This document shows positions 38,601-50,176 of a stretch of DNA of 64,000 nucleotides, in pieces. The notes under the pieces were generated by a model. It was not told the DNA's origin. It saw nothing but the letters and a program-made list of their open reading frames with translations, and did not search any database. A program made the position numbers and the translations under genes. Origin of the DNA: Herbaspirillum seropedicae. Its GTDB lineage: Bacteria > Pseudomonadota > Gammaproteobacteria > Burkholderiales > Burkholderiaceae_D. Numbering within the stretch: position 1 is the stretch's first letter; each line of letters begins with the position of its first letter. The stretch lies in the NCBI RefSeq assembly GCF_001040945.1, contig NZ_CP011930.1:2395704-2459703 (forward strand), read 5' to 3'.

Positions 38601-39196
38601 AACTGGCCACCGCCTCCGAGCGCAAGCACTTCCTCGATGCCCAGCACGCCGACCTGAACGAAGCCATCACCACGCTGCAGGATGCGATCCACAAGATCGA
38701 CATGGAAACCCGCGACCTGCTGCAGGACACCTTCGACAAGGTCAATCGCCACTTCTCGGAACTGTTCCCGGTGCTCTTCGGCGGCGGCCAGGCCAAGCTC
38801 ATCATGACCGGCGACGAGATCCTGGACTCCGGCGTGCAGGTGATGGCGCAGCCGCCGGGCAAGAAGAACGCCACCATCCACCTGCTTTCCGGTGGCGAAA
38901 AGGCGCTGACCGCCACCGCGCTGGTGTTCTCCATGTTCCAGCTCAATCCCGCGCCGTTCTGCTTGCTCGACGAGGTGGACGCGCCGCTGGACGATGCCAA
39001 CACCGAACGCTTCGCCAACATGGTCAAGCGCATGTCGGACCATACCCAGTTCCTCTTCATCTCGCACAACAAGATCGCCATGGAAATGGCGCAGCAACTG
39101 ATCGGGGTGACCATGCAGGAGCAGGGCGTGTCGCGTATCGTTGCCGTGGACATGGAATCGGCGGCCAACTTCTCCAGCGCGGAGCAGGCAGCCTGA
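35666..39196 (+). CDS. smc: Chromosome segregation protein SMC
   Basis: Condensin-like ATPase that compacts and segregates the chromosome. The 1176-residue protein has the N-terminal Walker A GPNGCGKSN (Lys37), two long coiled coils (about 170-490 and 650-1000) around a hinge (about 510-640, with LAPNAG-type region), and the C-terminal signature LLSGGEKALTA and Walker B FCLLDEVDAPLDDAN. It starts with GTG (MRLTSIKLSGFKSF). The next gene, zipA, is 393 bp away, in the usual smc-zipA-ligA order. Confidence 0.97.
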   Translation: MRLTSIKLSGFKSFVEPTHFQVPGQLVGVVGPNGCGKSNIIDAVRWVLGESKASELRGESMQDVIFNGSTHRKPAGRASVELVFDNSAGKAAGQWGQYAEIAVKRTLTRDGTSSYYINNQSVRRRDIQDIFLGTGLGPRAYAIIGQGMISRIIEARPEELRIFLEEAAGVSKYKERRRETENRLHDTTENLTRLEDILRELNTNLEKLEAQAAVAKKFHELQNDQEEKQKLLWLLRKNEAKAEQERFFKEIERAQIDLEEQTAKLRHVETELEHMRQAHYAAGDRLHQAQGHLYQTNSEIGSLEAQIKFVIESRNRLQAQLNSLGAQRDQWQRQGTQQQEELAEAEIQLEEFGMRVEQAQHAVQDTSDRLPSLEAAWRESQVKTTESRGKIMQVQQQIELQSTHQRNASNILSGLAARRERLMQEKNGMAMPDEVHLSNLRMQLEEKQASLEEASMYLEEAQEQLPRLEEERRTAQELVSKETSANAQLEARLTALKQLQESVQAQGKVQPWLEKHGLAELPRLWQKLHIESGWETALEAVLRERMSALEMSNLDWAKAFFSDAPPAKLALYAPNAGLAQPEAQPVAGLKPFVTLLQLNDPGLRALMNDWLNHIYIADDTATAFAERAKLPLGGLFVTRQGHVVSNSSVRFYASDSEQDGMLARQQEIENITKQQRAQAMLAEEAKGRAVRAEAALLAASQRLQELRQRVNSLTQSAHSLQIEVMKLAEVQERFNQRSTQIATDLEEISMQEAEQQQVQAESEARFEELDIELAELQEQHENGQTDYLNKEQQLNDARTRLRELERAAQETEFAEKSHRNKIEELKRGIATALEQAAQLFASMQQGSLELESLDDQAAQAGLQELLDRRSEQERALADARHELDQLSQQLRSHEESRMQAERSLQPQRDRITELQLKEQAARLNQEQFSEALAQTQADEAALSEKLTSDMRPSYLQGEVTRLTNAIAALGAVNLAALDELATASERKHFLDAQHADLNEAITTLQDAIHKIDMETRDLLQDTFDKVNRHFSELFPVLFGGGQAKLIMTGDEILDSGVQVMAQPPGKKNATIHLLSGGEKALTATALVFSMFQLNPAPFCLLDEVDAPLDDANTERFANMVKRMSDHTQFLFISHNKIAMEMAQQLIGVTMQEQGVSRIVAVDMESAANFSSAEQAA

Positions 39197-39589
39197 CGGC
39201 CAGCGCGGTCGTTCCCCCGGCCTTTGTCGGCTTGACAAGGCGGGGGTGTGACCGTACCCTGAAAACCTTGTCGTCCAGCCCGGAGCAGGCGCTAGCCCCG
39301 CTGGAACAGCATTGATTGGGCCCCGACGGGCCATGGAAAAATAACAATATCTTGACCGCGAACCTGCCGTTTCTTCTTCGCCGGATGCGCCCGATTTCTC
39401 CCCTGGCTGGCTTGCACCAGTCCAGCCGGGCCGCATCGACGAAGCCCCGAACCGGCCGCAGCCGCGGTCCAGGCCTTATTGGATTGATAGGATTCGGACT
39501 TCTTCGATGAGCAGCTTTTCCCAGCCGACCAAGCCACGCGGCGCCGTTGACGGCGTCTTTCCGCCCGCCAGCCTGAAAGGTCGTGCAGC
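39197..39589 (+). other. smc-zipA intergenic region
   Basis: This 393-bp gap has no convincing frame or terminator. It includes GGATTGATAGGATTC (39480-39494), similar to the GATA-type repeats at 49815-49841. It may contain a zipA promoter. Confidence 0.5.
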
Positions 39590-43005
<3,416 letters not shown>

Positions 43006-43008
43006 GTT

Positions 43009-43014
43009 TACAAT
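43009..43014 (+). promoter_or_regulatory. Candidate galU promoter (-10 TACAAT)
   Basis: GTTTACAATGCGTCCGG begins at the ligA stop and resembles the boxes at rph and frr. No clear -35. Confidence 0.45.
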
Positions 43015-43074
43015 GCGTCCGGAAGCCACTTCCGGCAAGCCGGGCGCAGCAACAGATAATTTTCCCTCGGAGTC

Positions 43075-43968
43075 ATGATGATCAAGAAGATCAAGAAAGC
43101 CGTTTTCCCCGTCGCCGGTCTCGGCAGCCGCTTCCTGCCGGCCACCAAGGCCCAGCCCAAGGAAATGCTGCCCATCGTTGATAAGCCGCTGATCCACTAC
43201 GCGGTCGAAGAAGCGGTTGCTGCCGGCATCACCGAAATGGTGTTCATCACCGGTCGCAACAAGCGCGCCATCGAAGACCACTTCGACAAGGCCTACGAGC
43301 TGGAAAGCGAACTGGAAGCGGCGGGCAAGAAGAAGCTGCTGGAAATCGTCCAGAACGTGGTGCCCAAGAGCGTCAACTGCATCTTCATCCGCCAGTCCGT
43401 GCCGCTGGGCCTGGGCCACGCCGTGCTGTGCGCGCGTCCGGTGGTAGGTGAGGAGCCCTTTGCCGTGCTGCTGGCCGACGACTTCATGGATACCGACGCT
43501 GGCGTCAAGCCGGTGCTGGCGCAGATGACCGAGATCTACGAGCGCGAAGGCATGAGCATGCTGGCCGTGCAGGAAGTGCCGCAGAGCGATACCAAGCAAT
43601 ACGGCATCGTCAGCGCCACGCCTTACCAGCCCAACCTGGAGCGGGTCAACGCCATCGTCGAGAAGCCGGCGCCGGAAGAGGCCCCGTCCACGCTGGCCGT
43701 GGTGGGCCGCTATGTGCTCAACAACCGCATCTTCGACTACCTGGAAAACATCGGTCGCGGCGCTGGCGGCGAGATCCAGCTCACCGACGGTATCGCCAAG
43801 CTGATGCAGGCGGAATCGGTGCTGGCCTATCGCTACCAGGGCCAGCGTTATGACTGTGGTTCCAAGCTGGGTTATCTGAAAGCCACGGTCGCCATGGGCA
43901 TGAAGCACCCCGAGACCGGCGCGGCCTTCAGCGAGTTCCTCAAGGATGTGGCCGGCAAGCAGGCCTGA
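43075..43968 (+). CDS. galU: UTP-glucose-1-phosphate uridylyltransferase
   Basis: Makes UDP-glucose from UTP and glucose-1-phosphate, for exopolysaccharide, LPS and trehalose synthesis. The 297-residue protein has the nucleotidyltransferase motif [20 protein letters not shown], the substrate block [14 protein letters not shown] and [10 protein letters not shown]. The gene begins ATGATG; the GGAG site at 43067-43070 is only 4 nt from the first ATG and better spaced for the second (43078). It is followed by a terminator. Confidence 0.96.
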   Translation: MMIKKIKKAVFPVAGLGSRFLPATKAQPKEMLPIVDKPLIHYAVEEAVAAGITEMVFITGRNKRAIEDHFDKAYELESELEAAGKKKLLEIVQNVVPKSVNCIFIRQSVPLGLGHAVLCARPVVGEEPFAVLLADDFMDTDAGVKPVLAQMTEIYEREGMSMLAVQEVPQSDTKQYGIVSATPYQPNLERVNAIVEKPAPEEAPSTLAVVGRYVLNNRIFDYLENIGRGAGGEIQLTDGIAKLMQAESVLAYRYQGQRYDCGSKLGYLKATVAMGMKHPETGAAFSEFLKDVAGKQA

Positions 43969-44009
43969 GCCTGTTGAGCCTGTTGGCGCTGTGGTCCCTT
44001 CACAGCAGT

Positions 44010-44036
44010 GACGCCCGGCCGGTCCGGGCGTCTTTC
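44010..44036 (+). terminator. galU terminator
   Basis: GACGCCCGG-CCGGT-CCGGGCGTC followed by TTTC, 41 bp after the galU stop. Confidence 0.75.
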
Positions 44037-44050
44037 ATTGGAGTGCAATC

Positions 44051-44587
44051 ATGGCAATACGCGAGATTCTGAAGATGGGTGATCCGCGCCTGCTGCGCCA
44101 GGCGCAGCCGGTGACGGAGTTCGGCACGCCGGAACTGGCGCGCCTGGTCGATGACATGTTCCAGACCATGCGTGCGGTCAATGGCGCTGGCCTGGCCGCG
44201 CCGCAGATCGGCGTGGACCTGCAGCTGGTGATCTTCGGCTTCGGCCAGAACCAGCGCTACCCGGACGCGCCGCCCGTGCCGGAAACCGTGCTGATCAACC
44301 CGGTCCTTACACCCTTGTCGGAGCAGGAAGAAGAGGGCTGGGAAGGTTGCCTGTCGGTACCCGGCATGCGCGGTGTGGTGCCGCGCTGGAGCCGCCTGCG
44401 CTACCAGGGCGTTGACCAGAACGGCGAGCCCATCGATCGTAGCGTGGAGGGCTTCCATGCCCGTGTGGTCCAGCATGAGTGCGACCATCTGCAGGGCATC
44501 CTGTATCCGATGCGCATCCGTGACTTCCGCCGGTTCGGCTTTACCGAGGTGTTGTTCCCGGAGCTTGACCCCAGTCAGGACGACTGA
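44051..44587 (+). CDS. def: Peptide deformylase
   Basis: Fe2+/Zn2+ enzyme that removes formyl from nascent N-formyl-Met. The 178-residue protein has all three family motifs: [22 protein letters not shown] (metal Cys) and QHECDHLQG (HExxH). It begins [20 protein letters not shown]. Many betaproteobacteria have a second def beside fmt; this copy stands alone between galU and the cyanophycin locus. It starts 15 bp after the galU terminator and ends at a bidirectional terminator. Confidence 0.95.
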   Translation: MAIREILKMGDPRLLRQAQPVTEFGTPELARLVDDMFQTMRAVNGAGLAAPQIGVDLQLVIFGFGQNQRYPDAPPVPETVLINPVLTPLSEQEEEGWEGCLSVPGMRGVVPRWSRLRYQGVDQNGEPIDRSVEGFHARVVQHECDHLQGILYPMRIRDFRRFGFTEVLFPELDPSQDD

Positions 44588-44606
44588 GTTCGCGCTACCG
44601 CCATGC

Positions 44607-44646
44607 AAAAAGGGCATCCCCGCCGCAAGACGGGGATGCCCTTTTT
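44607..44646. terminator. Bidirectional terminator between def and cphA
   Basis: AAAAAGGGCATCCCCG and CGGGGATGCCCTTTTT form a 16-bp stem with an 8-nt loop. A/T runs on both ends allow it to stop both def and the convergent cphA transcription. Confidence 0.9.
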
Positions 44647-44663
44647 CACATGACGCGGCAGGC

Positions 44664-47237
44664 TCAGCTGCTTTCCTTGACGCGCGTGTCGATGTGGGCC
44701 AGTGCTTCTTCGACCTGGTCGATCAGGATCAGGCACAGGTCGCCCGGCTGCAGGGAACCGAGGGCCGTATCGATGGCCAGGAATTCGCCATTGATTTCCT
44801 TCACGTCGCTGGTGCGCGAAGCCTTGGACAGGCCCTGGCGCAGCAGCGCGATCACTTCGCCGTCTTCCCGGCCACGCTGGCACTGGTCCTGGTAGAGCAC
44901 CACTTCGTCGAAGGCGTCGCCCAGCAGTTCGGTCTGGCGGGTGATGTCGACATCGCGGCGGTCGCCCGCACCGCTGATGACCACCGAGCGACGCTTGGCA
45001 GGCATGCTGTCGACGGCCTTGATGAGGGCCTGGATGGCGTCGGGGTTGTGGCCGTAGTCGGCGATCAGGGTCGCGCCCTTGTAGTCGAACAGGTTGAAGC
45101 GGCCCGGCGCGGTGCCGCTGTCGCTGATGAAGCTGGCCAGGGCGCCGGTGATCTGCTCCCAGTCCAGGTTCAGCGCCCAGGCCGCGCCCACGGAGGCCAT
45201 CACGTTCTCGACCTGGAAGCCGATGGCGCCGGCGCGGGTCAGGGGGATGCCGGAGAGCTTCAGGCGTTTTTCGAAGCTGCCTTGCGCCGCCACGATGGCG
45301 TCGCCGTCGCGGTAGACGATGCGATGGCCTTGCGCGCGGTGCGTGGCCATGATGGGGTGGGTCGGGTCCAGCGCGAAGAAGGTCACCGCGCCAGGGCAGG
45401 AGGCGGCCATCTTGGCGACCATGGGGTCGGCTGCGTTGAGGACGGCGGTGCCGGTGGGCGCGACGTTCTCGACGATGACGCGCTTGACCACGGCCAGGTC
45501 TTCCACGGTGCTGATGTAGGACAGGCCCAGGTGGTCGCCCATGCCGATGTTGGTGACCACCGCCACGGCGCAGCGGTCAAAGCCCAGGCCTTCGCGCAGC
45601 ACGCCGCCACGGGCGGTTTCCAGCACGGCGGCATCCACATCGGGGTGGAACAGGACGTTGCGGGCGCTGCGCGGGCCGCTGCAGTCGCCGGTATCGGTGC
45701 GCTGGCCGTCGATATAGACGCCATCGGTATTGGTCATGCCCACGCGCAGGCCGGTCTTGGCCAGCAGGTGGGTGATCAGGCGCACGGTGGTGGTCTTGCC
45801 GTTGGTGCCGGCTACGGCCACGACCGGGATGCGGCCATCGTCGCCATCCTCGTACATGGTCGAGACGATGGCTTCGCCGACATCGCGCGCCTTGCCGTAC
45901 GAGGGCGAGAGGTGCATGCGCAGGCCGGGCGCGGCGTTGACTTCGACGATGCCGCCGCCTTGTTCTTCCAGCGACATGTGGACCGAGTTGCAGACCACGT
46001 CCACGCCGCAGATGTCCAGGCCCACCATTTGCGCTGCCGCGATGGCGCGGGCGGCCACATCCGGATGCACGTCATCGGTGACATCGGTGGCGGTGCCGCC
46101 GGTGGAGAGGTTGGCATTGTTGCGCAGGACCACGCGCACGCCCTGGGCGGGAATGGCTTCGGGGTCCAGGTTCTGGCCGGACAGCACCGACAGGGCGATG
46201 TCGTCCAGGCGGATCTTGGTCAGCGAGGTGGCGTGGCCGTCGCCGCGCAGCGGGTCGGCGTTGACCTGGTCGATCAACTGGCGGATGGTATGCACGCCGT
46301 CGCCGATGACTTGCGGCGGATCGCGGCGGGCGGCGGCCACCAGGGTCTTGCCGATCACCAGCAGGCGGAAGTCATGGCCGGGCAGGTAGCGCTCGACGAT
46401 GACTTCATCGCTGATCAGGGCGGCGTTGTTGAAGGCGCGGGTGATCTGTTCCGGAGTGCTGATGTTGACTGCCACACCCTTGCCCTGGTTGCCGTCCAGC
46501 GGCTTGATGACCACCGCCGAGCCGATCTCTTCGGCGGCCTTGAGGGCGTCTTCCACGGTCTCGACCACGCGGCCGTTGGGCACCGGCACGCCGGCGGCGT
46601 GCAGCAGCATCTTGGTCAGGTCCTTGTCCTGGGCGATGGATTCGGCAATCGCGCTGGTGTTGCTGGTTTCGGCGGCCTGGATGCGCTTCTGGCGGCTGCC
46701 CCAGCCGAACTGCACCATGCTGCCCTGGGTCAGGCGGCGGAAGGGAATGCCGCGTTTGATGGCGGCATTGACGATGGAGCCAGTGGAGGGGCCCAGGCGC
46801 ACGTCTTCATCCAGCTCGCGGATGCGGGTGAGGGTGGCGGTCAGGTCGAAGGGGGCGTCGGCCTGGGCGGCGCGCACCAGTTCCAGCGCCAGATCGAAGG
46901 CCAGGCGGCCGACTTCTTCTTCGCTGTATTCCACCACGACCTGGTAGATGCCGGTCTCGACGGTGGACACGGTGCGGCTGAAGGTGACCGGGCAGCCCGC
47001 CTGCGATTGCAGGCCCAGGGCGGCTGCGGCCAGCGCGTGGGCCAGCGAGACGACCTGCTTGCCGCCATCGGGTTCGAGGAAGCCGATCTGCGGGAAGCGG
47101 GCGCGCAGGCGCAGCTCGAAGCCGGGCATGTTGTCGATGACACGTTCGTCCTCCGGGCAGGAAACGATGGCCTCGATGGCAGTGTGTCTGCTCCAGAGAT
47201 TGGGGCCGCGCAGGGCGCGAATGCGGGATACGTCCAT
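44664..47237 (-). CDS. cphA: Cyanophycin synthetase (full-length)
   Basis: Builds cyanophycin, a storage polymer with an aspartate backbone and arginine on the side chains, using ATP. The 857-residue protein has the N-terminal domain (about 1-160), ATP-grasp (about 165-475; VVIKPLDGNQGKGVAVN, GGGIVEVNAAPGLRMH) that adds aspartate to the backbone, and a Mur-ligase-like domain with P-loop VAGTNGKTTT (Lys481) that adds arginine, including its C-terminal part GRFNLFDYKGATLIADYGHNP. I chose ATG 47237; an AGGA site also suits an in-frame TTG at 47243. It is 69 bp downstream of the truncated paralogue, in one operon. Confidence 0.95.
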   Translation of the reverse strand: MDVSRIRALRGPNLWSRHTAIEAIVSCPEDERVIDNMPGFELRLRARFPQIGFLEPDGGKQVVSLAHALAAAALGLQSQAGCPVTFSRTVSTVETGIYQVVVEYSEEEVGRLAFDLALELVRAAQADAPFDLTATLTRIRELDEDVRLGPSTGSIVNAAIKRGIPFRRLTQGSMVQFGWGSRQKRIQAAETSNTSAIAESIAQDKDLTKMLLHAAGVPVPNGRVVETVEDALKAAEEIGSAVVIKPLDGNQGKGVAVNISTPEQITRAFNNAALISDEVIVERYLPGHDFRLLVIGKTLVAAARRDPPQVIGDGVHTIRQLIDQVNADPLRGDGHATSLTKIRLDDIALSVLSGQNLDPEAIPAQGVRVVLRNNANLSTGGTATDVTDDVHPDVAARAIAAAQMVGLDICGVDVVCNSVHMSLEEQGGGIVEVNAAPGLRMHLSPSYGKARDVGEAIVSTMYEDGDDGRIPVVAVAGTNGKTTTVRLITHLLAKTGLRVGMTNTDGVYIDGQRTDTGDCSGPRSARNVLFHPDVDAAVLETARGGVLREGLGFDRCAVAVVTNIGMGDHLGLSYISTVEDLAVVKRVIVENVAPTGTAVLNAADPMVAKMAASCPGAVTFFALDPTHPIMATHRAQGHRIVYRDGDAIVAAQGSFEKRLKLSGIPLTRAGAIGFQVENVMASVGAAWALNLDWEQITGALASFISDSGTAPGRFNLFDYKGATLIADYGHNPDAIQALIKAVDSMPAKRRSVVISGAGDRRDVDITRQTELLGDAFDEVVLYQDQCQRGREDGEVIALLRQGLSKASRTSDVKEINGEFLAIDTALGSLQPGDLCLILIDQVEEALAHIDTRVKESS

Positions 47238-47306
47238 GGACAAGTTTTCCTAGGTGTCTCTTGATCTTGATTCAGTCTGTGTTGCAATACCGGCCGGCGC
47301 GGCGGC

Positions 47307-49505
47307 TCAGGCGGCCTGGTTCTTGAACTTCAGGCCTTGCTCTTCGGCCCGCTCGGTGCCGAACAGCTCGATGCCGGCGCGGATCACCTCGGGGCTGATG
47401 CCCAGCGCCCAGGCGGCGCCGACGGCGGCCAGCACGTTCTCGACCTGGTAGGCCACGGCGCCGTTTTCGGTCAGCGGGATGGCGTCCACCGAGCTGACCT
47501 TGCACTGGCGTTCGCCTTCGGCCTGGATCAGGTCGCCACCGCGCAGGAACACGGCGCGGCCGCCTTCCTTCAGGTGGCTTGCCACCAGTTCCGAGGCCGG
47601 GTCGGTGCTGAAGAAGATGACTTCGCCATCGCACAGCTGGGCCATGTCGGCCACCAGCGGATCATCGGCGTTGAGCACGGCCGCGCCGTCCGGCAGCACC
47701 AGGTCGACCTGGGTGCGCTTGACCTTGGTGGCGATCTGTTCGGCGTTTTCGATGTAGAACTCGGGCAGGCTGTCGTTGGGGTCGATGTTGGCGACCACGC
47801 CGACCAGGCAGCGGTCATAGGCCAGGCCTTCGGCCAGGATGGCGGCGCTGCCGTTCTCGAACACGGCGGCTTCGACGGCGCGGTTCAGCAGCACCCGATG
47901 GGCAGCGTCCCAGTTGGCGCGGTTGCCGCGCTCGATCTGGCGTTCGCCGAAGTACAGGCCTTCACCGCAGGCCAGGCCGACGTGCTTGCCCGACAGGTGC
48001 ACGATGCGTGCGATCAGGCGCGCGATGGTGGTCTTGCCGTGGGTGCCGGTGACACCGACGATGGGAATGCGGCCGTTTTCTTCCGGGCCGAACAGGTTGT
48101 CGATGATGGCTTCGCCGACCGGACGCGGCTTGCCGTCCGAGGGCTTGAGGTGCATCAGCAGGCCGGGGCCGGCGTTGACCTCGACGATGGCGCCGCCCTG
48201 GTCTTGCAGGGGGCGGGAGATGTCCTCGGCGACGATGTCCACGCCGGCGATGTCCAGGCCGACGATGCGCGCGGCCAGCGAGGCAGCGGCGGCCACGCTG
48301 GGGTGGACCAGGTCGGTGATGTCGGAGGAAACGTTGCCATTGCGCAGCAGCAGGATGCGGCGACCAGCAGCAGGGACTGACTCGGTGGTCAGGTTCTGGC
48401 GCTGCAGTTCCAGGACCGCCGCCGGTTCACGTTCCAGCAGCACCGGGTCCAGCAGGTGTTCTTCCAGCAGGCCGCGGCGCGGATCGCGGTTCAGTTCGTC
48501 CAGCAGGTCCTGCACGGTGGACTTGCCATCGCCGACGATGAAGATGGGCTCGCCACGGGCGGCGGCGGCCAGCTTGCCACCGACGATGAGCAGGCGGTGT
48601 TCCAGGCCCGGCACGAAGCGTTCGACCAGCACGCCGCTGCCTTCTTCCAGGGCGACCTTGTAGGCGGTCTCGATTTCCTCGCGGGTATTCAGGTCGATGA
48701 AGACGCCGCGGCCATGGTTGGCGTCGCAGGGCTTGACCACCACTGGCAGGCCGATGTCCTGGGCGGCTTCCCAGGCGTCTTCAGGGCTTTCCACCAGGCG
48801 GCCTTCGGGGACGGGCACGCCGCAGGTTTCCAGCAGCGACTTGGTCAGGTCCTTGTCGCGCGAGATGCCTTCGGCAATCGCGCTGGTCTGGTCGGATTCG
48901 GCCGTCCAGATGCGGCGCGACTTGCAGCCGTGGCCCAGCTGCACCAGGTTGCCTTCGGAGAGGCGGATGGTGGGGATGCGGCGCTCGTCGGCGGCGTCCA
49001 CGATACAGGCCGTGCTGGGACCCAGGCAGAGGCGGTCGACCATGCGGCGCAGCTTGGAGAGGGTGGCGTCGAGGTCGTAGGGACGGTCTTCGATGGCGGC
49101 CATCACCAGGTCGCGGGCGGCATAGAGGGCGGCGCGGGTGACCGTTTCATGGCGGGCGCGCACCACCACCTTGTAGACGCCGCGCACATTGGTCTCGCGC
49201 GCCTTGCCGAAGCCGCCGGGCAGGCCGGCCAGGTTCTGCAGTTCCAGCGTCACGTGTTCCAGGATGTGGCCGGGCCAGGTGCCTTCGTGCAGGCGGCGCA
49301 CGAAACCGCCGCGCTCTTCATAGCTGCAACGGTGCTCGATCAGGGTGGGCAGCCAGGTGGTCAGGCGGTCCGGGAAGCCCGGGATGGTGTTGGAGGGAAA
49401 GTCCTCCAGTTCGCCGATGTCGATCCACACTTCGAGGGCGGAGCGGTAGGTCCAGATGTTGGGACCCTTCAGGTTCAGGAAACGGAGGAATTCGATGTTT
49501 TTCAT
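47307..49505 (-). CDS. Cyanophycin synthetase paralogue lacking the C-terminal Mur domain
   Basis: A 732-residue homologue of the neighbouring cyanophycin synthetase. It keeps the N-terminal domain, the ATP-grasp domain (VVVKPCDANHGRGVFID, GGAIVEVNAGPGLLMH) and the central Mur-ligase P-loop VTGTHGKTTI (Lys491), but ends just after VENVLAAVGAAWALG. The paralogue continues another ~130 residues (GRFNLFDYKG...), the third Mur domain. Two-gene cphA/cphA' pairs occur in other betaproteobacteria such as Ralstonia. The start at 49505 (MKNIEFLRFLNLKGPNIW) matches homologues; the frame continues 24 more codons upstream through a short repeat. Its ribosome binding site is weak. Confidence 0.9.
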   Translation of the reverse strand: MKNIEFLRFLNLKGPNIWTYRSALEVWIDIGELEDFPSNTIPGFPDRLTTWLPTLIEHRCSYEERGGFVRRLHEGTWPGHILEHVTLELQNLAGLPGGFGKARETNVRGVYKVVVRARHETVTRAALYAARDLVMAAIEDRPYDLDATLSKLRRMVDRLCLGPSTACIVDAADERRIPTIRLSEGNLVQLGHGCKSRRIWTAESDQTSAIAEGISRDKDLTKSLLETCGVPVPEGRLVESPEDAWEAAQDIGLPVVVKPCDANHGRGVFIDLNTREEIETAYKVALEEGSGVLVERFVPGLEHRLLIVGGKLAAAARGEPIFIVGDGKSTVQDLLDELNRDPRRGLLEEHLLDPVLLEREPAAVLELQRQNLTTESVPAAGRRILLLRNGNVSSDITDLVHPSVAAAASLAARIVGLDIAGVDIVAEDISRPLQDQGGAIVEVNAGPGLLMHLKPSDGKPRPVGEAIIDNLFGPEENGRIPIVGVTGTHGKTTIARLIARIVHLSGKHVGLACGEGLYFGERQIERGNRANWDAAHRVLLNRAVEAAVFENGSAAILAEGLAYDRCLVGVVANIDPNDSLPEFYIENAEQIATKVKRTQVDLVLPDGAAVLNADDPLVADMAQLCDGEVIFFSTDPASELVASHLKEGGRAVFLRGGDLIQAEGERQCKVSSVDAIPLTENGAVAYQVENVLAAVGAAWALGISPEVIRAGIELFGTERAEEQGLKFKNQAA

Positions 49506-49517
49506 GTGTGGTGTGTG

Positions 49518-49572
49518 CCGCTTTAATGTGCTGCTAACAGTGCCGCTGGTATCGCTAATGCCGCTAATGCCG
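49518..49572 (-). repeat. Degenerate AGCGGCATT repeats upstream of cphA'
   Basis: On the minus strand the leader contains AGCGGCATT twice in tandem, then AGCGATACC, AGCGGCACT, AGCAGCACATT and AGCGGCAC: six related 8-11 nt units within 55 bp, starting about 70 bp before the start codon. Confidence 0.6.
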
Positions 49573-49584
49573 CTCAATCTGCCT

Positions 49585-49604
49585 GGGGCCGAGGGCCCGG
49601 CCCC
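49585..49604. repeat. GC-rich inverted repeat
   Basis: GGGGCCG-AGGGCC-CGGCCCC is a 7-bp stem with a 6-nt loop and no adjacent T-run. It lies in the transcribed or regulatory leader of the cyanophycin genes. Confidence 0.6.
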
Positions 49605-49814
49605 CGCAAGCCGTCTCGCCGATGCCGCCGTCTTCCCTGGGACATCGCGCCAGCCAGAGGCTGTCCAACCCCGGGTTGGTCAGCACTCTGTCAGAATAGC
49701 GCATGGAACACTAACGCGCAGGACGGCGTTTGGTTTACTGGAAGTGACAGGCAGGCCATCAATTCTTTTGCTGGCAGGAAATCAGCGCCTGTGCCCGCGG
49801 CCTGACGTAGGACT

Positions 49815-49841
49815 GATCGGATCGATAGAATCGATAGGATC
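49815..49841. repeat. Paired ATCGAT repeat
   Basis: The segment has two ATCGAT palindromes separated by AGA, flanked by GATCGG and AGGATC. It may be a binding site for a dimeric regulator. A weaker relative (GGATTGATAGGATTC) is at 39480-39494. Confidence 0.5.
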
Positions 49842-50072
49842 AGCTTGGCGGGGGCAGGGGGCGTAGGTCATGGGAAGGATGTGGGGATGGACGTGAACGT
49901 TATTGTCGCAGACTGTCCCGCACTCTGGGCAGTCCGGGCGCAAAAAACATGGGCGGCGCGCCTTTCCCGGGTCCGCAGGATGAGGAAAAGTGCGCTTGCG
50001 CTGGCGTCCAGGTGCACCATTTCGCAGGTTCTCGCGTTATCGGAGGAGCCGTGCAGGTGGGCAGTGCTGCGC

Positions 50073-50078
50073 TATAAT
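50073..50078 (+). promoter_or_regulatory. Candidate ABC exporter promoter (-10 TATAAT)
   Basis: GCTATAATCGCGCGC has a perfect -10 and a very GC-rich discriminator. The hexamer 17 bp upstream, CGTGCA (50050-50055), is a weak -35. The transcript leader would be about 90 nt. Confidence 0.6.
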
Positions 50079-50176
50079 CGCGCGCTGCCCGCTGGCGCAG
50101 GCAACAGGTCCGCAGAGACCTGCTCATCCATTACCTCTAGCCTCACCGCTCACATCGGGCCCAACGTTGCCGTTAC

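Larger units (their letters stand above)
49506..50176. other. Intergenic region between cyanophycin genes and ABC exporter
   Basis: A 671-bp divergent gap, the longest in the window, with no coding frame that I would defend. It contains AGCGGCATT-like repeats next to cphA' (49518-49572), a GC-rich hairpin at 49585-49604, the ATCGAT repeat at 49815-49841, and the exporter promoter at 50073-50078. It is the likely control region for both transcription units. Confidence 0.65.

Noticed and set aside
37235..39436. 733-codon minus-strand frame opposite smc
   Set aside because: Antisense shadow of the smc coiled coil; no start signal or domain.
44373..47264. 963-codon open frame on the plus strand opposite cphA
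   Set aside because: Low-complexity antisense translation of a well-supported cyanophycin synthetase; it also overlaps def and a strong terminator.
49506..49577. 24-residue N-terminal extension of the truncated cyanophycin synthetase
   Set aside because: It is encoded by short repeats (Ser-Gly-Ile) with no homologue support; MKNIEFLRF at 49505 matches family N-termini.
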